Shown here in pieces: positions 1-9,574 of a DNA stretch of 19,673 nt. The notes beneath the pieces are model-generated. The model saw only the letters and a program-made list of their open reading frames with translations. It made no database searches and had not been told where the DNA came from. The position numbers and the translations under genes are program-made. Source of the stretch: Planctomycetota bacterium (GTDB lineage: Bacteria > Planctomycetota > PUPC01); the NCBI GenBank assembly GCA_003559755.1, contig PWKM01000039.1:1-19673 (forward strand). The letters are read 5' to 3'. Position 1 is the first letter of the stretch. Each line of letters opens with the position of its first letter.

Positions 1-1032
1 AACGGGGTGGCGGAGAAGACGCTGGGCCGACAATCGAAGTCCGTTGTGGGGCGGCACTTCGGAGCGGTGTTCCCCGACGCCCCGGAGAACGCCCAGATCA
101 GACGAATGATCCATTCAGCTCTTTGTGACCACCGGACGTTTTCTTCAGTCGAGGTGTCGGCGGCCCTCCCGAGCGGCGGACAGGTCTCGCTCGGCGTGAC
201 CATTTCCCCGCTCCGGGGCGGGGACGGCCCGCACCAGGGTCTGGTCATCCTGTTCAAGAACCTGGCCGAGCTGAAGCGATTGCGCGAACGGGTGGAACAG
301 ACCGATCAGTTGGCATCGCTGGGGCGGCTGTCTGCGGGGATGGCGCACGAGATTCGGAATCCGCTCGGCTCCCTGCACGGCCTGGTCGAGCTGATCGGCG
401 AGGACCTGGAGCCGGACGACCCCCGGTGGCGTTACATCCATACGATCCTCAACACGATCGACCAGTTGAACGAGCTGGTCGAGAACCTGCTCGAGTTCGC
501 ACAGCCGCCGATCGGGGACCGCGAACCGCACGATGTCCGGACCATCGTCCACCACTGCGTCGAAATGTGCCGGCTGGATACCGATAACAAGCAGGTCGAG
601 GTCGAGTACGACCAGCCGGAACAGCCCATCTATGTGACCGCAGACCGGGAACGGCTGGGCCGGGCGATGATCAACATCGTTCGCAACGCATTCCAGGCGA
701 CGCCGGAGGGCGGTACGGTCCGCACCGTCGTCCGCAGGGCGCCCAGCGCCCGAGCCGACAGCAGCGAACACGTGGTGATCGAGGTCCGGAACACCGGCTC
801 GTACGTCTCGCCCGTGGACCGGGAGAAGCTGTTCACCCCGTTCTTTACCACGCGACAGGGCGGGACCGGGCTCGGCCTCCCCATCGCCCAGCAGATCATC
901 TCCGCACACGACGGTGTGGTCGAGCTGGACAGCGATCCGGACCGGGGGACAACCTTCCACGTCTTCCTGCCGGTGGCGTTTGTCGGCACGGGGAATGCAA
1001 CCTCCGATAGAGAACAGGGCACGATCGCATGA
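1..1032 (+). CDS. Two-component sensor histidine kinase, 5'-truncated by the window edge
   Basis: Cytosolic-type sensor kinase that should autophosphorylate on His and pass phosphate to the response regulator encoded directly downstream. The frame is open to base 1, and the first residues (LGRQSKSVVGRHF) read like the middle of a PAS domain, so the GTG at 7 is probably internal and the gene starts outside the window. Counting from that GTG, a PAS-like region covers about 1-85. A HisKA dimerisation domain follows with phospho-acceptor H114 in the motif MAHEIRNPL. The ATPase domain has an N-box (INIVRNAFQA, about 222-231), an F-box (FTPFFTT) and a G2-box GTGLGL (286-291). No membrane segment is visible in the part seen. 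The G1 box reads RNTGS where DxG is usual, so the nucleotide-contacting Asp is Asn. It overlaps the next gene by ATGA, which indicates translational coupling and a cognate pair. The family is NtrB/AtoS-like; the signal is unknown. Confidence 0.93.
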   Translation, partial: NGVAEKTLGRQSKSVVGRHFGAVFPDAPENAQIRRMIHSALCDHRTFSSVEVSAALPSGGQVSLGVTISPLRGGDGPHQGLVILFKNLAELKRLRERVEQTDQLASLGRLSAGMAHEIRNPLGSLHGLVELIGEDLEPDDPRWRYIHTILNTIDQLNELVENLLEFAQPPIGDREPHDVRTIVHHCVEMCRLDTDNKQVEVEYDQPEQPIYVTADRERLGRAMINIVRNAFQATPEGGTVRTVVRRAPSARADSSEHVVIEVRNTGSYVSPVDREKLFTPFFTTRQGGTGLGLPIAQQIISAHDGVVELDSDPDRGTTFHVFLPVAFVGTGNATSDREQGTIA

Positions 1033-2411
1033 GCGAAAAGATTCTGATTGTCGACGACGACGCGAACATGCGCTTCTTCCTCGAGGAGGCGACCCGGAAG
1101 CTCGGTTATGAGCCGCACGCGGTGACCGATGCCGAGTCGGCCATCGAAGAGGTGGGTAAGAAGCGGTACAGCTTGGTGCTGCTCGACGTTCGGCTCCCGG
1201 GGATGAGCGGACTGGATGCCATCCCGCTCATTCGCGAGGAGGACCCCGACGCGATGATTATCGTCATCACCGCGCACGGCACGAAGGCACTCGCCATCGA
1301 CGCGGTGCGAGCCGGGGCCTACGACTACTTCACCAAGCCGTTCAAGATGGACGAGATGAGCGTGGTGGTCGCCCGGGCACTCGAGAAGCGAAAGCTGCAA
1401 CAGGATGTTCGCAAGCTCGAGACCAAGCTGCGCCGCCAATGCTCGTTCGACGACATTGTCGGCACCAGCAGCGCCATGCAGCAGGTCTTCGAACTCATCC
1501 AGAAGGTGGTCGAGACCGACGTGACGGTGCTCGTCTGCGGCGAGAGCGGCACGGGCAAGGAGCTGATCGCCCAGGCCATCCACAGCCATTCCGCTCGCCG
1601 GGACAACCCGTTCGTCAAGCTCAACTGCGTGGCCATCCCCGAGGGGCTCCTCGAAAGCGAACTCTTCGGCCATGAGAAGGGCTCGTTCACCGGGGCGGTC
1701 CAGAGGAAGAGCGGCAAGTTCGAGCTGGCCAACGACGGGACCATCTTCCTCGACGAGATCGGCGACATGTCGCTCGCCACCCAGGCGAAGATTCTTCGTG
1801 TGCTCCAGGAGAAGGAGTTCGAGCGGGTGGGCGGGACCGAGACCATCGGCATCGACGTGCGGGTCATCGCTGCCACCAACAAGGACCTGGCCCAGGCGGT
1901 CGAACAGGGCGAGTTCCGGGAAGACCTCTATTTCCGGCTCAACGTGTTCAGCATCGTGGTCCCCCCCCTGCGCGAGCGAAAGGAAGACATCCCCCTGCTC
2001 GTCGATGCCTTCCTCGATCACGCGAACGACGAGATGGGGCGGACGGTGGACGGCGTCTCCGGCGAGGTGATGGACCTGCTGCAGATGTACCACTGGCCGG
2101 GCAACGTGCGCGAGTTGGAAAACTGTATCTATCGGGCGGTGGTGATGGCCGACTCGGATATCGTCACGCCGTCCTGCCTGCCGCTTTACCTGCAGTCCAT
2201 CGCCGAGAGCCCGAAGTACACCCTCCCCGACGAGGTGGAGTCCCTGGACGACACGCTTGCCGACGTCGAGAAACAGATTATCGTGGACACCCTGCACCGG
2301 ACCGGCGGCGTCCAGAGCAAGGCCGCCCCGCTGCTCGGCGTCAGCGAGCGCAGCTTGTGGCACCGGGTGAAGAAACTCGATATCGACGTCGAGCGGATCA
2401 AAACCGGCTGA
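1029..2411 (+). CDS. NtrC-family sigma-54-dependent response regulator
   Basis: Phosphorylation-controlled activator of sigma-54 promoters, 460 residues, full length for the family. An N-terminal receiver domain (1-120) has acidic residues D9-D11, phospho-acceptor D53 (LLDVRLPG), T81 and K103. The central AAA+ domain (about 140-380) has Walker A GESGTGKE (171-178), Walker B GTIFLDEIGD (237-246) and the WPGNVRELEN motif (356-365). The sigma-54 contact loop reads GSFTGA (218-223), where GAFTGA is usual; this variant occurs naturally. A Fis-type helix-turn-helix ends the protein (about 413-450, ending RSLWHRVKKL). The ATG overlaps the kinase stop by four bases, so the two form a two-component pair. 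The target promoters are not known. The gene downstream, a phospholipid-repair fusion, is one candidate by position only. Confidence 0.97.
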   Translation: MSEKILIVDDDANMRFFLEEATRKLGYEPHAVTDAESAIEEVGKKRYSLVLLDVRLPGMSGLDAIPLIREEDPDAMIIVITAHGTKALAIDAVRAGAYDYFTKPFKMDEMSVVVARALEKRKLQQDVRKLETKLRRQCSFDDIVGTSSAMQQVFELIQKVVETDVTVLVCGESGTGKELIAQAIHSHSARRDNPFVKLNCVAIPEGLLESELFGHEKGSFTGAVQRKSGKFELANDGTIFLDEIGDMSLATQAKILRVLQEKEFERVGGTETIGIDVRVIAATNKDLAQAVEQGEFREDLYFRLNVFSIVVPPLRERKEDIPLLVDAFLDHANDEMGRTVDGVSGEVMDLLQMYHWPGNVRELENCIYRAVVMADSDIVTPSCLPLYLQSIAESPKYTLPDEVESLDDTLADVEKQIIVDTLHRTGGVQSKAAPLLGVSERSLWHRVKKLDIDVERIKTG

Positions 2412-2523
2412 ACCGGCGGCTCTGCACTCGACCGTTCGCCGCCTGGACGAGCCACCGCACCATCCCCAAGCCCCCATCGGTCGTCAGTCCTCCTTCCATC
2501 GCATTACCGGGCATCCTGCCCAC

Positions 2524-2552
2524 TTGAATCGTTTTTCTTGTCTGGGTATGGT
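2524..2552 (+). promoter_or_regulatory. Candidate sigma-70 promoter for the MFS/acyltransferase fusion gene
   Basis: TTGAAT at 2524-2529 and TATGGT at 2547-2552 are separated by exactly 17 bases. Each hexamer matches four of six consensus positions. Transcription would start near 2559, leaving a leader of about 70 bases. The site lies in the 218-base gap after the response regulator gene. Sigma-54-like elements overlap just downstream, so which sigma factor acts here is open. Confidence 0.4.
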
Positions 2553-2629
2553 AGCCGGGGCACCGGTTGGGCGGGCACCTTTCTGCCCCGCGGTTCCGCC
2601 AGGCAATATAGGTATCGAGCAGGATCATC

Positions 2630-5600
2630 ATGGGCATCGAGAGCCAGAAACGGGGGCTGCGCGGGCGTTCGTTCTGGGCGCTCATCGTCACCCAGTTCCT
2701 CGGTGCGTTCAACGACAACGCCTTCAAGATGATCGTGATGCTGGTGGTGTCGGCCGGTCTGGCGGCGACGGAGGGCGGTGCCGCCTACCTCGCCGGCTCG
2801 ACGGCCGTGTTCTCGCTCGCCTACATCCTGTTCTCGAGCTGGGCTGGGCACCTCTCGGACCGGTTCAGCAAGAGCGGGGTCATCACCGCCACGCGGGTGG
2901 CCGAGGTGCTCATCATGCTGCTCGCCTTCGCTGCGTTGTGGACCACGGGCCGGTTCGACTGGCGAGTCGCGCCGATCATCGTCCTGTTCCTGATGGCGGT
3001 GCAAAGCACGTTCTTCAGCCCGGCCAAGTATGGCATCCTGCCCGAGATTCTCGACGACGAGGAGCTGTCCCAGGGCAATGGGATCATGAACATGATGACC
3101 TACGCCGGCATCATCCTTGGGACGGCCGCCTCGGGCTGGCTGATGGTGATCGGGCGCGGCGGGTCGGATGCGGGGGCGTCCCATTACTCGGCACTCGTGC
3201 TGGCGGGCATCGCCGGGGTGTCGGGCGTGTCGAGCTTGTTCATCCGGCGACGGCCTCCGGCGGGCGAACGCCGCCGGATGCGGCGCAATCCGTTCACGGA
3301 GATGTGGGCCAATCTCCGCGTGGTGCGTGCGGACCGGCCGCTTTTCGTGTGTGTGCTCGCGAACACTTATCTGTGGGCGTTCGGGGCGATGTATCTGCAG
3401 AACTTCGTGCCTTATGCACGCGAATCGCTGGGCATCACGGCGGACCAGACGATCAGCACGCTGCTCGGGGTCTGGTCCATCGGCGTGGGGCTGGGCAGCT
3501 TGCTCGCCGGCAAGCTGTCGGACCGGAAGGTCGAGTTCGGGATGGTCCCGTTCGGCGGCGCGGGAATGGCCGCGTGCAGCATCCTCCTGGCGTTCATCCC
3601 GCTGGCCGGGGCATATCGGACCCGGTTGTTCCTCACGGCCGGGAACCTGGCGGTCCTGGGCCTGTTCGCCGGGTTCTACTTCGTGCCGATCAACGCCTTC
3701 GTGCAGCAGCGGAGTCCGTCTGACCGACGCGGCAAGACCATCGCCGCGCTCAACTTCGTCACCTTCGCCGGGATGATGGTCGCCGCCTTCGCGGTCTATT
3801 TCCTCGCGGTCCATCTCCGGCTGAACCCCGCGTTGACGTTCGCCGTCATCGGGCTGACCGCAGCGGCGGCCACCGTCGCCCTCTGCGTCGCGCTCCCCAC
3901 GTTTGTCGTCCGCCTCGTCGTGTGGCTGACCACGCACACTGTGTGCAGGTTCCGGCGGGTGGGGCTGGAGAACGTGCCGAGGGGCGGGCCGGCCCTGCTC
4001 GTCAGCAACCACGTTTCACTGGCCGACGCCTCCGTGATCGCCGCCTGCTTCCAGCGGCCGGTCCGGTTCGTGATGGACCGCTCCTGTTACGAGCATCCCC
4101 TGCTCCACTGGGCGGCGAGACGAATTGGGGCGATCCCCTGGTCGCCCGACGACTCGCCGGAGGAACAGTCCGAAGCTCTGGGGAAGGCCCGCGAGGAGCT
4201 GGTGGACGGGGGCGGTCTCGTCTGCATCTTCGCCGAGGGCGAGATCAGCCGGACGCGGAACCTGCTGCGGTTCCGGCCCTCGTTCGAGCGGATCGTCGAG
4301 GGAACGGACGCCCCGGTCATCCCCGTGCATCTCGACCGGGTGTGGGGCGGGCTGGTCCGCCGCCGTTCGTGCGGGCGGTCACAGGTCCGCCGGTTCCCGG
4401 CCACGGCCTCGTTCGGACAGCCGATGTCGAGCCGGTCGAAAGCCCACGAGGTTCGGACCGCGGTCGCCGAGCTGGCGGGCGACGCATTCGACCACCGCCG
4501 GGGCGTCCACATCCCGCTCCACCGGGCGTTCATCCGGGCGGCGAAACTGAACTGGCGGCGGACCTGTCTGGCCGATCCGAACAACCCGGACGTCCGGTAC
4601 GGCCGGCTTCTCACGATGGCCTCGCTTCTGTCGCGGTCAATCCGGCGTATGGCCGCGGGCCAGAAGTACGTCGGCCTGATGCTGCCGCCGACGGTGGCGG
4701 GAGCGGCCGCCAACATCGCAACGCTGTTCGCGGGCAAGATACCGGTCAACCTGAATTATGCCAGCTCGGCGAAGTCGCTGGATGCGGCGATCGAGCGGTG
4801 CGACATCAAGACGATCCTCACTGCCAGCAAGTTCGTCGAGAAGGCGGGCCTTCGGGAGCGCCCGGAGATGGTGATGCTCGAGGACGTGGCGGGGACGATT
4901 ACCCCGCTGCAGAAGGTGCTGGCCGGCCTGAAGTGCATGCTGTTCCCGGCGGGCGTGCTCTGCCGGCTTCACGAGCCGCGTCGGGTCCGCCCGGACGATC
5001 CCGCCACCGTCGTCTTCACCAGCGGCAGCACCGGGCTCCCCAAGGGCGTGGTTCTGACCCACCGGAACATCGCCGCCAACATCGTCGGGTTCAGCCAGGT
5101 CCTGTCGTTCGAGCCGGACGACTGCCTGTGCGGTGTCCTGCCGTTCTTCCACTCGTTCGGGTTCACCGCGGGCTTGTGGGCGCCGGTGCTGTTGGGCCTG
5201 CGGACGGTCTATCACGCGAACCCGCTGGACGCCGAGACCATCGGGCGGCTCGTCCGCGAGCACCGGGCCACCCTGCTGATCGGGACGCCCACCTTCCTGC
5301 AGCTTTATGCCCGCAAGTGCGAGCGGGAGGACCTCGCCGGCTTGCGGGTGGTGATCTGCGGCGCCGAGAAGATGCGGTCACAGGTCGCCGACCGATTCGA
5401 GGAGGCGTTCGGAATTCGCCCCATCGAGGGGTACGGCTGCACCGAACTGGCGCCGGTCGCCGCCGTCAACATCCCCGGCGACCGCGTGGACGATCCCCGA
5501 CAGCCGACCACCCGGGAGGGGACGATCGGCCCGGCCCTCCCCAACGTCGCCGCCCGGATCGTGGACGCCGAGACCGGCGAACCGCTCCCCCCGAACGAGG

Positions 5601-6082
5601 AGGGGCTGCTCCTGTTCAAGGGACCGAACGTGATGCTCGGCTATCTCGACGATCCGGAGGCGACCGATGCGGTGATGGACAACGGGTGGTATCGGACCGG
5701 CGACATCGCTCGGATCGACGAGGACGGCTTCATCACGGTGACCGACCGCGTGTCCCGGTTCACGAAGATCGCCGGGGAAACGATCCCCCACATGGCGCTC
5801 GAAGACGCGATCCACGAGGCGGCCGGGCTCGACCCGGCCGAGCTGCGCTGCGTGGTCACCTCCGTCCCCGACGAGCGGAAGGGCGAACGCATCCTCGTCC
5901 TGTATACCGACCTGGGGATGGACATCGGCGAGCTGGTCCGACGTCTCAGCCGCAGCGGGCTCCCGAACCTGTGGGTGCCGCGCCGGGACCAGTTTCATCC
6001 CATCAGCGAGATTCCGGTCCTCGGCAGCGGGAAACTGGACCTGAAGCGCATCCGCCGGATGGCCGCCGAGACGGCCGGATAA
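2630..6082 (+). CDS. aas: Fused LplT-like lysophospholipid transporter / PlsC-type acyltransferase / acyl-ACP synthetase
   Basis: A 1150-residue protein matching E. coli LplT (about 397 residues) followed by Aas (about 719) on one chain. Residues 1-430 form an MFS-type membrane domain with many hydrophobic segments; FLGAFNDNAFK (23-33) and SPAKYGILPE (130-139) are typical of LplT. Residues about 435-640 are a PlsC-type acyltransferase with the catalytic HX4D motif (H461, D466) and FAEGEISR (534-541). Residues about 650-1150 are an adenylate-forming domain with P-loop FTSGSTGLPKG (796-806), EGYGCTE (933-939), GWYRTGD (1019-1025) and catalytic lysine K1135 near the end. By family knowledge the MFS part flips lysophospholipid inward, the synthetase activates a fatty acid, and the acyltransferase re-esterifies the lipid at the inner membrane. 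The ATG at 2630 has a GAGCAGGA ribosome site upstream. Residues beyond the HX4D core were not checked against a structure. Confidence 0.93.
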   Translation: MGIESQKRGLRGRSFWALIVTQFLGAFNDNAFKMIVMLVVSAGLAATEGGAAYLAGSTAVFSLAYILFSSWAGHLSDRFSKSGVITATRVAEVLIMLLAFAALWTTGRFDWRVAPIIVLFLMAVQSTFFSPAKYGILPEILDDEELSQGNGIMNMMTYAGIILGTAASGWLMVIGRGGSDAGASHYSALVLAGIAGVSGVSSLFIRRRPPAGERRRMRRNPFTEMWANLRVVRADRPLFVCVLANTYLWAFGAMYLQNFVPYARESLGITADQTISTLLGVWSIGVGLGSLLAGKLSDRKVEFGMVPFGGAGMAACSILLAFIPLAGAYRTRLFLTAGNLAVLGLFAGFYFVPINAFVQQRSPSDRRGKTIAALNFVTFAGMMVAAFAVYFLAVHLRLNPALTFAVIGLTAAAATVALCVALPTFVVRLVVWLTTHTVCRFRRVGLENVPRGGPALLVSNHVSLADASVIAACFQRPVRFVMDRSCYEHPLLHWAARRIGAIPWSPDDSPEEQSEALGKAREELVDGGGLVCIFAEGEISRTRNLLRFRPSFERIVEGTDAPVIPVHLDRVWGGLVRRRSCGRSQVRRFPATASFGQPMSSRSKAHEVRTAVAELAGDAFDHRRGVHIPLHRAFIRAAKLNWRRTCLADPNNPDVRYGRLLTMASLLSRSIRRMAAGQKYVGLMLPPTVAGAAANIATLFAGKIPVNLNYASSAKSLDAAIERCDIKTILTASKFVEKAGLRERPEMVMLEDVAGTITPLQKVLAGLKCMLFPAGVLCRLHEPRRVRPDDPATVVFTSGSTGLPKGVVLTHRNIAANIVGFSQVLSFEPDDCLCGVLPFFHSFGFTAGLWAPVLLGLRTVYHANPLDAETIGRLVREHRATLLIGTPTFLQLYARKCEREDLAGLRVVICGAEKMRSQVADRFEEAFGIRPIEGYGCTELAPVAAVNIPGDRVDDPRQPTTREGTIGPALPNVAARIVDAETGEPLPPNEEGLLLFKGPNVMLGYLDDPEATDAVMDNGWYRTGDIARIDEDGFITVTDRVSRFTKIAGETIPHMALEDAIHEAAGLDPAELRCVVTSVPDERKGERILVLYTDLGMDIGELVRRLSRSGLPNLWVPRRDQFHPISEIPVLGSGKLDLKRIRRMAAETAG

Positions 6083-6100
6083 CGGCGGAGACGGCCGCGC

Positions 6101-6979
6101 TTATCCCGCGAACGCGAACGCTTTTGCCCCCTGAACCCCCGGCTCCGCCTTGAACAGTCCCCCGGCGCGGGGTTGCGTACGGAGTTCTTTCCTGGCGAGC
6201 CCGGCTCGGGCGGTGGTGATATAGAGCTCGTCGAGGTTCCGCCCGCCGAACGCGCAAGAGGTGACCTGGGAGGCGGGGACGTCGACCGAGCCGAGGTGTT
6301 CGCCCGTATCGGGGTCCCATCGATGCACCGCCCCGCCGCCCCACATGGCGACCCACAGCTTCTCCTCGGCGTCGATCGTCATCCCGTCGGGATGGCCCAT
6401 ATCGTCGGGGACCGTGACCACCGGTCGGCGGTTGCTGATCGAGCCGGTCTCCGGATCGAAATCGAAGGCGTCGACCCGCTGGAGCGGCGTGTCGATGTAG
6501 TACATCATCCGGCCGTCCGACCGCCAGCAGATGCCGTTCGAGTTGGTGACGTCGGCCAGCTTCTGCTCGGCGTGCAGGTCGGGGAACAGGCAGAACAGTC
6601 CGGCCCGGCCCGGCTTGTCCCGACCGGTGATGGTGCCCGCCCAGAACCGGCCGGCCGGATCGCACTTGCCGTCGTTGAACCGCAGTTCGGGGTTGTGCCC
6701 GTCCGGATCACAGACGAGACGAAGCCCGCCCGACTCGGGGCTGAGCGAGGCGAATCCGCGACGGACGGCGAGCATCAGCCCGCCGGACCGCCTGGGGACG
6801 ACGGCCCCCACCGGCTCGCCAACGCTGATTGCACGGTCCTCTCCGGTCGCCGGATCGAATGTGTGGACCACGCCCGCGTTGATATCCACCCAGTAGAGCG
6901 TTTCCCGTTCGCTGTCCCAGACGGCCCCCTCGCCCAGTCCGGCCCGTGCATCGAGTATCAGGTCGGCTGTTTCAGGCAT
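6101..6979 (-). CDS. SMP-30/gluconolactonase (LRE)-family hydrolase
   Basis: Six-bladed beta-propeller lactonase or esterase of the SMP-30/regucalcin family, 292 residues, typical length, no signal peptide, so probably cytosolic. The family's metal ligands are visible: E17 in LGEGAVWD, N148 in SNGICW and D198 in HPDGMTID. The substrate-pocket pair R100 and N102 (RFNDGK) matches R101/N103 of the human protein. Members hydrolyse sugar-acid lactones such as gluconolactone; the exact substrate cannot be read from the sequence. It lies 58 bases downstream of the nitrilase-family gene on the same strand, so the two are probably cotranscribed. It converges with the fusion gene, with only 18 bases between the two stops. 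Confidence 0.92.
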   Translation of the reverse strand: MPETADLILDARAGLGEGAVWDSERETLYWVDINAGVVHTFDPATGEDRAISVGEPVGAVVPRRSGGLMLAVRRGFASLSPESGGLRLVCDPDGHNPELRFNDGKCDPAGRFWAGTITGRDKPGRAGLFCLFPDLHAEQKLADVTNSNGICWRSDGRMMYYIDTPLQRVDAFDFDPETGSISNRRPVVTVPDDMGHPDGMTIDAEEKLWVAMWGGGAVHRWDPDTGEHLGSVDVPASQVTSCAFGGRNLDELYITTARAGLARKELRTQPRAGGLFKAEPGVQGAKAFAFAG

Positions 6980-7008
6980 CTCTTCTCATCCTCATCCTCG
7001 TTCACTGT

Positions 7009-7030
7009 CGGGCAGAAGTCCGCGTGCCCG
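7009..7030 (-). other. Small hairpin between the nitrilase-family and SMP-30 genes
   Basis: CGGGCA (7009-7014) and TGCCCG (7025-7030) form a six-base-pair stem around a ten-base loop, eight bases after the nitrilase stop. There is no T-run after it, so it is not a standard terminator. It could trim expression of the downstream gene or be chance in GC-rich DNA. Confidence 0.25.
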
Positions 7031-7037
7031 GTCCCTG

Positions 7038-8063
7038 TTATGATCGGTCCTGGGACGGGTTCGCCTGCGGCCGCCGCCCGTGGTCCCAGGTACATCCGTA
7101 TTGTACCCTGTGTTCGTATGGCGACTGCTGCGGTTCGGGGCGGCGGCCCTCGAGAATCGCCTCGTATGCCGCCAGGTGGCGAGCGTGATAGTCGTCCGCC
7201 GATTCCAGGCCGAACCGGTCGATCATCTCGGCCAGAGCCACCTCGTCCGAGTCGGACTGCACGAGAAAGTGCGATTCCTCGTCGGACGTGCGGATGCCGA
7301 CGCCGGCCCCGTACTCGTCGACCAGGTCGCGCGGGATCGTCCCGTGGAAATCGTAGTGGCAGACGATATAGTCCAAATCAATCCGTCGGGAGACGACCTG
7401 TGCCCTGCGGTCGGTACACTCGAGCACCTCGCCCAGAGGGTTAATGATCCGGGAGTGCTGCTGGCGGACCGACGACACCACGTAGTACTTGTGCAGGTAC
7501 GCGAACATCCGCAGGGGGAATCCCCCGTTATAGGCCGACGGCCAGAAGACAAGCTCTGCCCCGCGCTCGGCCAGTTCGGCCCAGGTGCGCGGGTAACCCA
7601 GGTCGAAACAGATCTGGACGCCGACCGCCCCGAAGTCGAGCTGGAACACGGGCGACTCCCGGCCGGGGGTCATCCCGTGCTCGATCTCGGTAAAATCGGC
7701 GGAGCTGGTCACCGGCTGGACCTTGTCGTAGATGCCGACGATATCCCCTTCTCGGTCGATGATGACCGCCGAATTATAATAACACCCACCGCGCCGATTG
7801 GTCAGCGGACAGACCACGTAGGTGCGGTGCTCCCTCGCCCGCCGGGCGCAGGCGTCGATGGTCGGCCCGGGGACGGGCTCGGCCTTCTCGGACAGGGGTG
7901 CGACGACGCTGAATGTGGAGAAGTTCTCGGGCAGGCACACGATGTCGGGGTCGGTCGTGCATGCCAGGTCGAGGAGTTCCAGTCCGTATTCACGGGCGTG
8001 CTCGACAGAGCGGGGCCGTCGAGTGCCCAGGCAGGTTGTCGCCACCCGTGCCTTGCGGGGCAT
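7038..8063 (-). CDS. Carbon-nitrogen hydrolase (nitrilase superfamily)
   Basis: Amidase-type hydrolase of the nitrilase fold, 341 residues. The catalytic triad is complete: E46 in CLPENF, K114 in YDKVQP and C152 in QICFDLGYP. Family members cleave amides, N-carbamoyl groups or ureido compounds through a cysteine thioester; the substrate here cannot be deduced. The core fold ends near residue 260-270. The last 60-70 residues are a charged tail, ending in a Gln/Pro/Arg-rich stretch, that is not part of the usual catalytic domain. The ATG at 8063 is preceded by AAAGGAG at good spacing, which fixes the start. The gene lies upstream of the SMP-30-family gene and follows clpX after 227 bases, so it probably has its own promoter, although no convincing one was found. 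Confidence 0.93.
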   Translation of the reverse strand: MPRKARVATTCLGTRRPRSVEHAREYGLELLDLACTTDPDIVCLPENFSTFSVVAPLSEKAEPVPGPTIDACARRAREHRTYVVCPLTNRRGGCYYNSAVIIDREGDIVGIYDKVQPVTSSADFTEIEHGMTPGRESPVFQLDFGAVGVQICFDLGYPRTWAELAERGAELVFWPSAYNGGFPLRMFAYLHKYYVVSSVRQQHSRIINPLGEVLECTDRRAQVVSRRIDLDYIVCHYDFHGTIPRDLVDEYGAGVGIRTSDEESHFLVQSDSDEVALAEMIDRFGLESADDYHARHLAAYEAILEGRRPEPQQSPYEHRVQYGCTWDHGRRPQANPSQDRS

Positions 8064-8227
8064 ACGCTCTCCTTTTCAGATATCCGGCGAAAACGCTCCC
8101 CAGTTAACCAGTTTCGGCCCCGGATTGCAACAGGAAGCGAAAGAAGTTCCCGGAGAAAGCGTCGGGCGTGGCCGGGAACCGAACGGGTCGGCACCTGTCA
8201 TCGGTGGGAATCCTGGCCGGCGAGTGG

Positions 8228-8267
8228 GCGTATCTGAAGCACAATGGACCGGCTGGCGGAGATACGC
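8228..8267 (-). terminator. Candidate clpX downstream stem-loop
   Basis: GCGTATCT (8228-8235) and AGATACGC (8260-8267) are perfect eight-base inverted repeats around a 24-base loop, 23 bases after the clpX stop. The loop is long and no T-run follows, so a role as transcript end or RNA-stability element is only plausible. Confidence 0.3.
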
Positions 8268-8290
8268 GCTCGAACCTGGGGCCTCGAGGG

Positions 8291-9570
<1,280 letters not shown>

Positions 9571-9574
<4 letters not shown>

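Noticed and set aside
2415..2443. GGCGGC/GCCGCC inverted repeat after the response regulator stop
   Set aside because: Six-base arms, 17-base loop and no T-run; likely chance in GC-rich sequence.
630..2477. Long minus-strand open frame of 615 codons opposite the kinase and response regulator genes
   Set aside because: It lies antisense to two genes with complete catalytic motifs, has no recognisable domain, and reflects the high GC content at third positions.
2504..4012. Minus-strand open frame of 502 codons
   Set aside because: His, Arg, Asp and Pro-rich shadow of the MFS domain, no motif.
3922..6153. Long plus-strand open frame of 743 codons inside the fusion gene
   Set aside because: It is a shifted frame rich in Gly, Arg and Pro with no domain, while the overlapping frame has acyltransferase and adenylation motifs.
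8095..8125. TTGCAA and TTAACT at 17-base spacing before the nitrilase gene
   Set aside because: The -10 matches only about half of consensus; too weak to call.
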